Below are positions 35,393 through 44,027 of a stretch of DNA of 64,000 nucleotides, piece by piece. Below the pieces are notes generated by a model. That model ran no database searches. It saw nothing but the letters and a program-made list of their open reading frames with translations, and was not told the DNA's origin. Numbering within the stretch: the first letter of the stretch is position 1; every line of letters starts with the position of its first letter. The translations under genes were made by a program, and so were the position numbers. This stretch comes from Rhodovulum kholense (lineage in GTDB: Bacteria; Pseudomonadota; Alphaproteobacteria; Rhodobacterales; Rhodobacteraceae), in the NCBI RefSeq assembly GCF_003053725.1, contig NZ_QAYC01000006.1, positions 62,001-126,000 on the forward strand. Reading direction: 5' to 3'.

Positions 35393-36811
35393 TTGACCCG
35401 CTATCCGCGCGACCTCCGGGGCCATGGCGCGACGCCGCCCCACCCGCACTGGCCGAACGGCGCCAAGATCGCCGTGCAGTTCGTCATCAATTACGAGGAA
35501 GGCGGCGAAAACTGCATCCTTCATGGCGATGCGGCCTCCGAAGCCTTCCTGTCCGAGGTCGTGGGCGCGGTGCCCTGGCCGGGCCAGCGGCACTGGAACA
35601 TCGAGACGATGTACGAATATGGCGCGCGGGCCGGGTTCTGGCGGTTGCACCGGCTGTTCACCTCGCGAAACATGCCGGTCACGGTCTACGGGGTCGCGAC
35701 GGCGCTGGCGCGCGGGCCCGAACAGGTCGCCGCGATGCAGGAGGCAGGCTGGGAGATCGCCAGCCACGGCCTGAAATGGATCGAATACAAGGACTATGCC
35801 GAGACCGACGAGCGCGCCCATATGGCCGAGGCGATCCGGCTGCATCAAGAGGTCACCGGCGCGCGGCCGCGCGGCTGGTATACGGGGCGCTGTTCGGCGC
35901 AGACCGTGCAGCTGGCGGCCGAGGAGGGCGGGTTTGCCTATGTTTCGGACACTTATGACGACGATCTGCCCTACTGGAAGAAGGTAGGCGACCGGCAGCA
36001 GCTGGTGATCCCCTACACGCTCGATGCCAACGACATGCGGTTTTCGGTGGCGGCAGGCTACGGGTCCGGCGACGAGTTCTACGCCTATCTGCGCGACAGC
36101 TTCGACACGCTTTATGCTGAGGGGCTGGAGGGGGCGCCGAAGATGATGTCGGTCGGGCTGCATTGCCGTCTGGCCGGGCGTCCGGGGCGGCTGGCGGCGC
36201 TGAAACGGTTCCTCGACTATATCTCGGGCTTCGACGGGGTCTGGGTCGCGCGGCGGCTCGACATCGCCGAACACTGGGCCCGGGTCAACCCGCCGGTGGA
36301 TTGGGACCGGCCCACCGAGATGGGCCGTGACACCTTCGTCGCGCGGTTCGGCGGCGTTTTCGAGCATTCGCCCTGGATTGCCGACGGCGCCTTCGATCTG
36401 GAGCTTGGGCCGGTCCATGACAGCGCGGTCGGGCTGCACAACGCGCTGGCGCGCGTTTTCCGGTCGGCCGATGCCGAAAAGCGGCTGGAGGTGCTGAAGG
36501 CGCACCCGGATCTGGCGGGCAAGCTTGCGGCCGCGAAACGGCTGACCGAGGCGTCGACGGCCGAACAGGCCTCGGCCGGGCTCGACACTCTGAGCGACGC
36601 CGAGCGGGCGCGGTTCGAGGACCTGAACCGCCGCTATGCCGACCGCTTCGGCTTTCCCTTCATCATCGCGGTGAAGGATCACGACAAGGCGGGCATCATG
36701 GCGGCGTTCGAGCGGCGGCTGGAAAACTCCGCCGAGGCCGAATTTGCCGAGGCCTGCGCCCAGGTGGAACGGATCGCGCTTTTGCGCCTGAAGGAGATGC
36801 TGCCGCAATGA
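35393..36811 (+). CDS. puuE: Fused allantoinase PuuE and OHCU decarboxylase UraD
   Basis: A 472-residue two-domain enzyme. Residues ~1-305 are a polysaccharide-deacetylase-type allantoinase (PuuE: NYEEGGENCILHGD, EIASHGLKWIEYK, YTLDANDMRFS). Residues ~315-472 are OHCU decarboxylase (UraD: LHNALARVFRSADAEKRLEVLKAHPDLAGKLA, with the HPDLAGK motif, and FGFPFIIAVK). The fusion covers consecutive reactions, OHCU to (S)-allantoin to allantoate. The start is TTG 35393 with AAGGAGG 5 bases upstream; no ATG fits. The next gene overlaps by 4 bases. Confidence 0.92.
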   Translation: MTRYPRDLRGHGATPPHPHWPNGAKIAVQFVINYEEGGENCILHGDAASEAFLSEVVGAVPWPGQRHWNIETMYEYGARAGFWRLHRLFTSRNMPVTVYGVATALARGPEQVAAMQEAGWEIASHGLKWIEYKDYAETDERAHMAEAIRLHQEVTGARPRGWYTGRCSAQTVQLAAEEGGFAYVSDTYDDDLPYWKKVGDRQQLVIPYTLDANDMRFSVAAGYGSGDEFYAYLRDSFDTLYAEGLEGAPKMMSVGLHCRLAGRPGRLAALKRFLDYISGFDGVWVARRLDIAEHWARVNPPVDWDRPTEMGRDTFVARFGGVFEHSPWIADGAFDLELGPVHDSAVGLHNALARVFRSADAEKRLEVLKAHPDLAGKLAAAKRLTEASTAEQASAGLDTLSDAERARFEDLNRRYADRFGFPFIIAVKDHDKAGIMAAFERRLENSAEAEFAEACAQVERIALLRLKEMLPQ

Positions 36812-37635
36812 CCGGATATTTCTCGAACCTCGGCGGCCATCCCGGGCAGGACATGCTGCATACCGGTCGCGCTGTCTTTACCGAGGCCTATGCGGTGATC
36901 CCCAGGGGCGTGATGCGGGACATCGTGACCAGCAACCTGCCGCACTGGACGGGCACCCGCGCCTGGATCATCGCGCGGCCGCTGACAGGCTTTGCCGAGA
37001 CCTTCGCGCAATATGTGATGGAGGTGGGTCCCGGCGGCGGATCGGACCGGCCCGAGCCCGATCCGGGCGCCGAAGGGGTGATCTTCGTCACCGACGGTGC
37101 GCTCGATCTCAGGCTCGACGGCCTGCCGCATCTGATGACGGCGGGGGGCTATGCCTATCTGCCGCCGGGGGCTGACTGGACGGTGCTGAACCCCGGCGAG
37201 TCGTCCGCGCGCTTTCACTGGGTGCGCAAGCGGTATGCCGCAGTCGAAGGCATCGATACGCCCGAGGCCTTCTTTGTCAACGAGGCCGACATCGCGCCGG
37301 TGGCGATGGCAGGGACCGAGGGGCGCTGGGCGACGACGCGCTTTGTCGACCCGACCGACCTGCGCCATGACATGCATGTGAACATCGTCAGTTTCGAGCC
37401 GGGCGGGCTGATCCCCTTCGAGGAAACCCATGTGATGGAGCACGGGCTTTACGTGCTGGAGGGCAAGGCGGTCTACAAGCTGAACCGAGACTGGGTCGAG
37501 GTCGAGGCGGGCGATTTCATGTGGTTGCGCGCCTTCTGCCCGCAGGCCTGCTATGCGGGCGGTCCGGGCCGGTTCCGCTATCTGCTGTACAAGGACGTCA
37601 ACCGGCATCCGGCCCTGACGCTGGGCGCCCTGTGA
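36808..37635 (+). CDS. (S)-ureidoglycine aminohydrolase, bicupin
   Basis: Cupin enzyme that releases ammonia from (S)-ureidoglycine. 275 residues with two cupin barrels: the first includes GVIFVTDGALDLRLDGLPHLMTAGGYAYLPPGA, the second has metal-ligand sequence FEETHVMEHGLYVLEGKAVYKLN (Glu/His/His) and GDFMWLRAFCPQACYAGGPG. Database names for this family in related bacteria often read 'bifunctional allantoicase/ureidoglycine aminohydrolase'; I can support only the cupin. Starts in ATGA overlap with puuE-uraD. Confidence 0.88.
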   Translation: MTGYFSNLGGHPGQDMLHTGRAVFTEAYAVIPRGVMRDIVTSNLPHWTGTRAWIIARPLTGFAETFAQYVMEVGPGGGSDRPEPDPGAEGVIFVTDGALDLRLDGLPHLMTAGGYAYLPPGADWTVLNPGESSARFHWVRKRYAAVEGIDTPEAFFVNEADIAPVAMAGTEGRWATTRFVDPTDLRHDMHVNIVSFEPGGLIPFEETHVMEHGLYVLEGKAVYKLNRDWVEVEAGDFMWLRAFCPQACYAGGPGRFRYLLYKDVNRHPALTLGAL

Positions 37636-38120
37636 TGCTGACGGCGGCACCGATCACCGCCGAGGACTTCGCCCCCTTCGGCGAGGTCGTCGAGCTGGGC
37701 GGCGCGTTCAAGATCATCAACGACGGCTTCTGCCGCCGCTATAGCGACCTCGCGACGCTCGACATCGTCGACGGGCAACCCGGCATCAGCCTTTTCAACG
37801 CCGAAATCCGCAGCCTTCCCTATGACTGCGGCCTGCTGGAACGGCATCCGCTGGGCTCGCAATGCTTTATTCCCATGCAGAATGCTGAATTTCTGGTCAT
37901 TGTTGCACCAGATGCAGGCGGTCGGCCGGGTGCGCCCCGGGCCTTCGTTGCGGGGTCGGGGCAAGGAGTCAATATCGGCCGGAATGTCTGGCACGGGGTC
38001 CTGTGCCCGATTTCCGGGTCCGGGCTGTTCGCGGTCGTCGACCGCATCGGACCGGGTGCCAATCTTGAAGAAGTCCGGCTGCCCGAGCCGGTGACGGTTA
38101 CGCTCGCCCCCGGGGGGTAG
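37635..38120 (+). CDS. allA: Ureidoglycolate lyase
   Basis: Splits (S)-ureidoglycolate into glyoxylate and urea. 161 residues. N-terminus LTAAPITAEDFAPFGEVVE and C-terminal NIGRNVWHGVLCPISGSGLFAVVDR are hallmarks of the AllA cupin-like fold. The ATG at 37635 overlaps the upstream TGA by one base. It is in one operon with puuE-uraD and the permease. Confidence 0.95.
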   Translation: MLTAAPITAEDFAPFGEVVELGGAFKIINDGFCRRYSDLATLDIVDGQPGISLFNAEIRSLPYDCGLLERHPLGSQCFIPMQNAEFLVIVAPDAGGRPGAPRAFVAGSGQGVNIGRNVWHGVLCPISGSGLFAVVDRIGPGANLEEVRLPEPVTVTLAPGG

Positions 38121-38150
38121 GCGAAGAAAAACAACAGGGAGAATGGAACG

Positions 38151-39587
38151 ATGGCTGTAGACAGCTCCATCGGGACGCCAGAGCAGCTGCGCGATCCGAA
38201 CTATACACCTGCGCTTCACAAGGCGGTGCCGCTGGGCATCCAGCATGTTCTGGCGATGTTCGTCTCGAACGTGACGCCCGCGATCATCGTTGCGGGCGCG
38301 GCGGGCTTCGGCTTCGGGTCCGAGGCTGGGGCGCAGGGCTTTCCGGACATGAAATACATGATCCAGATGTCGATGCTGTTTGCCGGCATCGCCACGCTTT
38401 TCCAGACCATCGGCTTCGGTCCGGTGGGCGCGCGGCTGCCGATCGTGCAGGGCACCAGTTTCGCCTTCATCCCGATCATGATCCCGCTGGTGGCGGGCAA
38501 GGGGGTGGAGGCTCTGCCGATGCTGTTCACCGGGGTGTTCGTCGGCGGGCTCTTCCACGCGACGCTGGGCACGGTGATCGGCAAGATCCGCTTTGCCTTG
38601 CCGCCGCTGGTCACCGGGCTCGTGGTGACGATGATCGGGCTCGCGCTGGTCAAGGTCGGCATCCAGTATGCGGCGGGCGGCGTCCCGGCGATGAATACGC
38701 CCGAATATGGCAGCCTGCTGAACTGGTCGGCGGCGCTGGTCGTGATCTTCGTCACGCTCGGGCTGAAGTTCTTCGCGCGCGGCCTGCTGTCGGTGTCAGC
38801 CGTCGCGGTCGGGATCGTCGCGGGCTATCTCTTTGCGCTCGCGACCGGCATGGTGACCTTCGGCGGGATCGAGACCAGCTGGGACCGCGCCGCTGTTCTG
38901 GAGGTGCCGCTGCCCTTCAAATACGGCTTCGATTTCAGCCTCGCGGCCGTCGTCGGCTTCTGCCTGATGGCCTTCGTCTCGGCGGTCGAGACCGTGGGCG
39001 ATGTGTCCGGGATCACCAAGGGCGGCGCGGGCCGCGAGGCGACCGACAAGGAAATCGCGGGCGCCACCTATGCCGACGGTCTGGGCACCGCCATCGCGGG
39101 GGCCTTTGGGGCGCTGCCCAACACGTCGTTCAGCCAGAATGTGGGGCTGATCGCGATGACCGGCGTCATGAGCCGGCATGTCGTGACCATCGGTGCGATC
39201 TTCCTGATCCTCTGCGGGCTGGTGCCCAAGGTTGGGGCGGTGATCTCGACGATCCCGATCGAGGTGCTGGGCGGCGGGGTGATCGTCATGTTCGGCATGG
39301 TCGTGGCCGCGGGCATCTCGATGCTGTCGGACGTGAACTGGAACCGCCGCAACATGGTGATCTTCGCCATCGCGCTGTCGGTGGGGCTGGGCCTGCAACT
39401 GGAACCGAAGGCGGTGCAATACCTGCCCGAGTCGGTGCAGATCCTGATGACGAGCGGGCTGCTGCCGGCGGCGCTGATCGCCATCGTGCTGAACCTGATC
39501 CTGCCCGAGGAGCTTGCCTCGGAGGCAACCGAAGAAGTGTCGGGCGGGCTTTCGGGCCACGGTCTGGGCAGCCTCGGGCGCGACTGA
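38151..39587 (+). CDS. NCS2 nucleobase permease (urate/xanthine symporter)
   Basis: A 478-residue transporter with 14 predicted helices. Family signature PIVQGTSFAFIPIM (~105-118) and the transport motif AFGALPNTSFSQNVGLIAMTGVMSR with NTSFSQNVG. Its place at the end of the allA operon suggests urate, xanthine or allantoin precursors are the substrate; UacT/PbuX-type members carry urate or xanthine. 30-bp gap after allA with AGGGAGA ribosome-binding site. Confidence 0.93.
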   Translation: MAVDSSIGTPEQLRDPNYTPALHKAVPLGIQHVLAMFVSNVTPAIIVAGAAGFGFGSEAGAQGFPDMKYMIQMSMLFAGIATLFQTIGFGPVGARLPIVQGTSFAFIPIMIPLVAGKGVEALPMLFTGVFVGGLFHATLGTVIGKIRFALPPLVTGLVVTMIGLALVKVGIQYAAGGVPAMNTPEYGSLLNWSAALVVIFVTLGLKFFARGLLSVSAVAVGIVAGYLFALATGMVTFGGIETSWDRAAVLEVPLPFKYGFDFSLAAVVGFCLMAFVSAVETVGDVSGITKGGAGREATDKEIAGATYADGLGTAIAGAFGALPNTSFSQNVGLIAMTGVMSRHVVTIGAIFLILCGLVPKVGAVISTIPIEVLGGGVIVMFGMVVAAGISMLSDVNWNRRNMVIFAIALSVGLGLQLEPKAVQYLPESVQILMTSGLLPAALIAIVLNLILPEELASEATEEVSGGLSGHGLGSLGRD

Positions 39588-39645
39588 CGCGATCCTCGAA
39601 CCGGGGCAGGGCACCCTGAGGGTGTCCTGTTCCACCTTTTACAAC

Positions 39646-39686
39646 CCGTTTTTCCCGGCTATGTCCTTGAGAGCCGGGAAAAACGG
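39646..39686. terminator. Perfect 15-bp inverted repeat after the permease
   Basis: CCGTTTTTCCCGGCT (39646-39660) and AGCCGGGAAAAACGG (39672-39686) with an 11-base loop. It sits between two operons on the same strand; neither side ends in a long T tract, but the stem itself has an internal T5/A5. Likely terminator or mRNA end for the urate operon, possibly bidirectional. Confidence 0.55.
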
Positions 39687-39785
39687 CTCATGTTGTTGCA
39701 TAAATTTTGGGCATCCGCATTTCTGTTGCGCGTTCGATGATGGGAAACCATTGCCGCTGCCACGGGGCGGAAATAGCGTAAGGCC

Positions 39786-41210
39786 ATGAACGAGAGCCAG
39801 ACCTTCGACGAGATGTGGGGCCGCGAACAGGTCCTGCGCTCCCCCTACGAGCGGTTTCACGAGTGGTTCGAGGGCGAGGATATCGCCCGGTTGCGCGCCA
39901 AGCAGCGCGAGGCCGAAGAGGTGTTCCGGCTGACAGGCATCACCTTCAACGTCTATGGACGGGCCGAGGCCGAGGAGCGTCTGATCCCCTTCGACATCAT
40001 CCCGAGGATCATTTCGGGGCGCGAATGGCAGAAGCTGTCGCGGGGCATCGAGCAGCGGGTGCAGGCGATCAACGCCTTTCTCTATGACATCTACCACCGG
40101 CAGGAGATCGTGAAGGCGGGGCGCATCCCCCAAGAGATGATCTCGCGCAACGACGCCTTCCTGCCGCAGATGATCGGGGTCAAGCCGCCGGGCGGCGTCT
40201 ATACCCATATCGTGGGCATCGACCTGGTGCGCACCGACGACAACGAATTCTACGTGCTAGAGGACAATGCCCGCACGCCCAGCGGCGTCAGCTACATGCT
40301 GGAGAACCGCGAGACCATGCTGCAGATGTTCCCCGAGCTGTTTTCGCGGAACCGTGTCCAGCCGGTGCAGACCTATCCGCTGGACCTGCGCCGGTCGCTG
40401 GCGGCCTGCGCGCCAGGCGATGTGGACGAGAAACCGACCATCGCGGTTCTGACCCCCGGCATCCACAACTCGGCCTATTTCGAACATGCCTTCCTGGCCG
40501 ACCAGATGGGGGTCGAACTGGTCGAGGGGCAGGATCTCAGGATCGTCGGCGGCAAGGTCGCGATGCGCACGACCGAAGGCTACCGGCCGATCGACGTGCT
40601 GTATCGCCGGGTCGACGACGATTTCCTCGATCCGCTGAATTTCAATCCCGACAGCGCGCTGGGCATTCCGGGCATCATGGATGTCTATCGCGCGGGCCGG
40701 ATCACCATCGCCAATGCGCCCGGAACCGGGATCGCCGACGACAAGGCGATCTACAGCTACATGCCGGATATCGTCGAATTCTATACGGGCGAGAAGGCGA
40801 TCCTGGAAAACGTGCCGACCTGGCGCTGTTCCGAACCCGAGGCGCTGGCCTATGTGCTGGACAACCTGCACGACCTCGTCGTGAAGGAGGTGCATGGCTC
40901 GGGCGGTTACGGCATGCTGATCGGGCCGACCTCCTCGAAGAAGGAGATCGCGGCCTTCCGGGACAAGCTGAAGGCCAAGCCCGGCAACTACATCGCCCAG
41001 CCGACGCTGTCGCTGTCGACGGTGCCGATCTTCACCCAGAAGGGTCTGGCGCCCCGGCATGTGGATCTGCGTCCCTTCGTGCTGGTCAGCCCCGCGGGCA
41101 TCAAGATCACCCCCGGAGGGCTGACGCGGGTGGCGCTGAAGAAAGGCTCGCTCGTGGTGAACTCGTCGCAGGGCGGGGGCACCAAGGACACCTGGGTGCT
41201 CGAGGACTGA
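39786..41210 (+). CDS. Circularly permuted ATP-grasp type 2 protein
   Basis: A 474-residue protein of the DUF404/DUF407 ATP-grasp group, expected to ligate or phosphorylate an amino-acid or peptide substrate. Typical segments: [32 protein letters not shown] (written as GIDLVRT... here, residues ~140-170), [27 protein letters not shown] and [21 protein letters not shown]. It opens the Anbu operon; in this operon it is proposed to make a peptide-like tag. Spaced 4 bp from the alpha-E gene. Confidence 0.9.
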   Translation: [474 protein letters not shown]

Positions 41211-41214
41211 CGCG

Positions 41215-42156
41215 ATGCTGGGCAAGACCGCAAACGGGCTCTTCTGGATGTACCGCTACATCGAGCGGGCCGAAAACACCTCGCGCCTGGTCGAGACCGG
41301 CCAGCGCATCGCGCTGACCCGGCTCGACAGCCCCGATGACGAATGGCATTCGGTGATGCAGACCGCGGGCGTGGCCAAGGCCTATAACCGCAGCCATGAC
41401 GCCGTCACCAAGGAAGCCGCCATCGACTGGATGCTGCGCGCGAAGGAGAACCCCTCTTCGGTGCTGTCGGCGATTTCCTCGGCCCGCCAGAATGCCCGTG
41501 TGGTCAGGACCGCGCTGACCCACGATGTCTGGGAGGCGATGAACGGCTGCTACATGGCGTTGAAGGACGTACTGGCCCGGCGCGTGAACGAACGCGACCT
41601 TCCGGCCGTGATCGACCTGATCAAGGAGCGCACCGCGCTGGTCCGGGGCACGACCCAGGGCACGCTGCTGCGAAACGACATCTTCAATTTCGCGCGGATC
41701 GGCACCTTCCTCGAACGCGCCGACAACATCGCGCGCATTCTCGACGTCAAGTATTACGTGCTGCTGCCCTCGGTCTATTCGGTGGGGTCCTCGATCGACA
41801 ACGTGCAGTGGGAGACGATCCTGCGCGCGGTGTCGGCGCGGGGCGGCTACCGGATGGTGCATGGCAGCCAGGCCAGCCCGCGCGACATCGCCCAGTTCCT
41901 GGTGCTCGACCGCAAGATGCCGCGAAGCCTCGAATTCTCGGTCACCAAGATCCGCGACAACCTCGAATACCTCGCGCTCGATTATGGCGAACGGCACCGC
42001 TCGCACGAGCTGGCCGAGTCGCTGAAGCAGCGCTTTACCGCCCACGACATCGACGCCATCTTCGATTACGGTCTGCATGAATTCCTGCAGGACGTGCTGG
42101 GCTCGCTGAACGAGCTGGGCCAGCAGATCGAGAAAGACTACAGATTCTACGAGTGA
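41215..42156 (+). CDS. Alpha-E domain (DUF403) protein
   Basis: A 313-residue all-helical protein: starts MLGKTANGLFWMYRYIERAENTSRLVE, with FNFARIGTFLERADNIARILDVKYYVLLPS in the middle. Always found with the ATP-grasp and transglutaminase genes; biochemical role unknown, thought to act with the ATP-grasp enzyme. GACGCG precedes the ATG closely. Ends 4 bp before the next gene. Confidence 0.9.
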   Translation: MLGKTANGLFWMYRYIERAENTSRLVETGQRIALTRLDSPDDEWHSVMQTAGVAKAYNRSHDAVTKEAAIDWMLRAKENPSSVLSAISSARQNARVVRTALTHDVWEAMNGCYMALKDVLARRVNERDLPAVIDLIKERTALVRGTTQGTLLRNDIFNFARIGTFLERADNIARILDVKYYVLLPSVYSVGSSIDNVQWETILRAVSARGGYRMVHGSQASPRDIAQFLVLDRKMPRSLEFSVTKIRDNLEYLALDYGERHRSHELAESLKQRFTAHDIDAIFDYGLHEFLQDVLGSLNELGQQIEKDYRFYE

Positions 42157-42160
42157 TCCG

Positions 42161-42958
42161 ATGCGGCTGAAGATCCGGCATACCACGCGCTACGCCTTCG
42201 ACGACCCGGTGATCTACGGGCTTCAGCAGTTGCGCAAGACCCCCAAGAACGGTCCCGAACAGCGGGTGATCGCTTGGAGGACCACCGTCGAGGGCGGGCG
42301 CAAGGAACTGAGCTTCGAGGACCATCACCGCAATACGGTCGAGCTGATCAGCTTCGAGAAGGACGTGACCGAGCTGGTCGTACGCTGCGAGGGCGAGGTC
42401 GAGGTGCTGGATACCTCGGGCGTGATCGGACCGCATCGCGGGCCCTCGCCGCTGTGGCTCTTCCGCCGGGTGACGCCCCGGACCCGGGCCGGGCAGGGGT
42501 GCCGGGCGCTGCTGCGCGAGGTCAGGGGCGAGGGCGATCTGGACCGTTTGCACGCGCTTTTGCGGGTGGTGCACGAGGCTGTCGGTTATGAAATCGGGGT
42601 ATCGCGTCCGGACTGGACCGCCGAGGATGCCGTCGCGGCGGGCAAGGGGGTGTGTCAGGATCACGCGCATGTCTTTGTGGCCTGCGCCCGCGAGATGGGC
42701 TTTCCCGCCCGCTATGTCTCGGGCTATCTGATGACCGGCGACCGCGTTCAGCACGAGGCGAGTCATGCCTGGGCCGAAGCGCATGTCGAAGGTCTGGGCT
42801 GGGTCGGGTTCGACGTGTCGAACGAGATGTCGCCGGACGGGCGCTATGTCCGCGTCGCGACCGGCCTCGACTATGCCGAGGCCGCGCCGGTGACCGGGTC
42901 GCGCATGGGCGGCACCGGAGAGGCGCTGTCGGTCGAGATCGAGGTGGCCCAGCAATAG
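42161..42958 (+). CDS. Transglutaminase-like cysteine protease
   Basis: A 265-residue protein with N-terminal bacterial transglutaminase-like region (IRHTTRYAFDDPVIYGLQQLRKTP) and papain-like transglutaminase core. Catalytic Cys in GKGVCQDHAHVFVACARE (~164), His in EASHAWAEAHVEG and Asp in WVGFDVSNEM. Probably cleaves or forms peptide bonds on the operon's product. Part of the Anbu gene set. Confidence 0.9.
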   Translation: MRLKIRHTTRYAFDDPVIYGLQQLRKTPKNGPEQRVIAWRTTVEGGRKELSFEDHHRNTVELISFEKDVTELVVRCEGEVEVLDTSGVIGPHRGPSPLWLFRRVTPRTRAGQGCRALLREVRGEGDLDRLHALLRVVHEAVGYEIGVSRPDWTAEDAVAAGKGVCQDHAHVFVACAREMGFPARYVSGYLMTGDRVQHEASHAWAEAHVEGLGWVGFDVSNEMSPDGRYVRVATGLDYAEAAPVTGSRMGGTGEALSVEIEVAQQ

Positions 42959-42991
42959 CGCTGGCGCGCCGGTGCGGGGGCTGGGACGGCG

Positions 42992-43723
42992 ATGACCTAT
43001 TGTGTGGGCTTGATGCTCGAGCGCGGGCTGGTGATGATGTCGGACACCCGCACCAATGCCGGCGTCGACAACATCTCGACCTTCCGCAAGATGTTCACCT
43101 GGGAAAAGCCCGGCGACCGCGCGCTGGTGCTGATGACGGCGGGCAATCTGGCCACCACGCAGTCGGTGGTCTCGATCCTCGACGAACGCACCAAGGCGCA
43201 TGGCGAGCGCGATCCGTCGCTTTTCGAGGTGCCTTCGATGTTTCAGGCGGCGCGGCTGGTGGCGCGGACGCTGAAGGATGTGATTGCGGCCCATGCCGAT
43301 GTCGGCCAGCGCGCCGATGCCGCTTTCAACGCGACGCTGATCCTTGGCGGCCAGATCAAGGGCGGCGCGCCGCGGTTGTTCCTGATCTATCCCGAAGGCA
43401 ATTTCATCGAGGCCGGCGACGACACGCCCTTCTTCCAGATCGGCGAGACCAAATATGGCCGCCCGATCCTGGTGCGTGCCTATGACCCGGCGATGAGCTT
43501 CGAGAAGGCGGTCAAGCTGATGCTGGTCAGTTTCGACTCCACCCTCAAGGCCAATCTGTCGGTCGGCATGCCCTTCGATCTGCAGGTCTATGAGGCCGAC
43601 AGCCTGCAACTGGGCCGCCGCATCCGCATCCGTGCCCATGACCCCTATTTCGAGCAGATCTCGACCGGCTGGGGCGAAGAGCTGAAATCGGCGCTCGACA
43701 GCCTGCCCGATTTCGAGTTCTGA
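42992..43723 (+). CDS. Anbu (proteasome-like ancestral beta subunit) protease
   Basis: A 243-residue Ntn-hydrolase of the bacterial proteasome homologue family. Thr2 (MTYCVGLMLERGLVMMSDTRTNAG) becomes the nucleophile after Met removal; the Asp/Lys partners are in MSDTRTN and FRKMFTWE. Structures of relatives show open helical assemblies rather than the sealed cylinder of HslV. Encoded at the end of ATP-grasp/alpha-E/transglutaminase, the conserved Anbu operon. 33-bp gap from the transglutaminase gene. Confidence 0.93.
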   Translation: MTYCVGLMLERGLVMMSDTRTNAGVDNISTFRKMFTWEKPGDRALVLMTAGNLATTQSVVSILDERTKAHGERDPSLFEVPSMFQAARLVARTLKDVIAAHADVGQRADAAFNATLILGGQIKGGAPRLFLIYPEGNFIEAGDDTPFFQIGETKYGRPILVRAYDPAMSFEKAVKLMLVSFDSTLKANLSVGMPFDLQVYEADSLQLGRRIRIRAHDPYFEQISTGWGEELKSALDSLPDFEF

Positions 43724-44027
43724 GGTCCGTCCCGGCGGTCGCGCCCTTTATCCGCAGAGCAACAAGGGCCGCGAAGGGGCAATTTCGAGCCCCGAACCGG
43801 GCGGCAGCTTGGCCCGGTTGAGGTCTGGTAAATCGTCGTGTCCGTATCGGCGTCTGTCGGCGGGGGCCCGCCGATCCGGAATTTCCCAGGAAAACAGGCG
43901 CGTTTCTGCCAGTCATGGGGTCGGTGGCAAGCCATCTTGGCGGTTTTTCGCCGCGGAAGCCGTTTACCCTGTTTCAAGGTCAATGGGCCAGCTTGTCGGT
44001 GAACCAGACTGCGGCTAGGGAATCGCC
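43724..44027. other. 304-bp non-coding stretch after the Anbu operon
   Basis: No gene supported. It contains a perfect hairpin TCGGCGG-GGGC-CCGCCGA (43857-43874), which may end the Anbu transcript or belong to a leader, and a T-rich patch GGTTTTTCG near 43941. Promoter for the downstream gene presumably lies in its last 100 bases (43930-44027), unmarked by any clear hexamer. Confidence 0.55.

Noticed and set aside
36808-37635. Bicupin as a confirmed allantoicase
   Set aside because: Allantoicase has a different (jelly-roll) fold; the sequence supports only the cupin aminohydrolase, so the dual name was not used.
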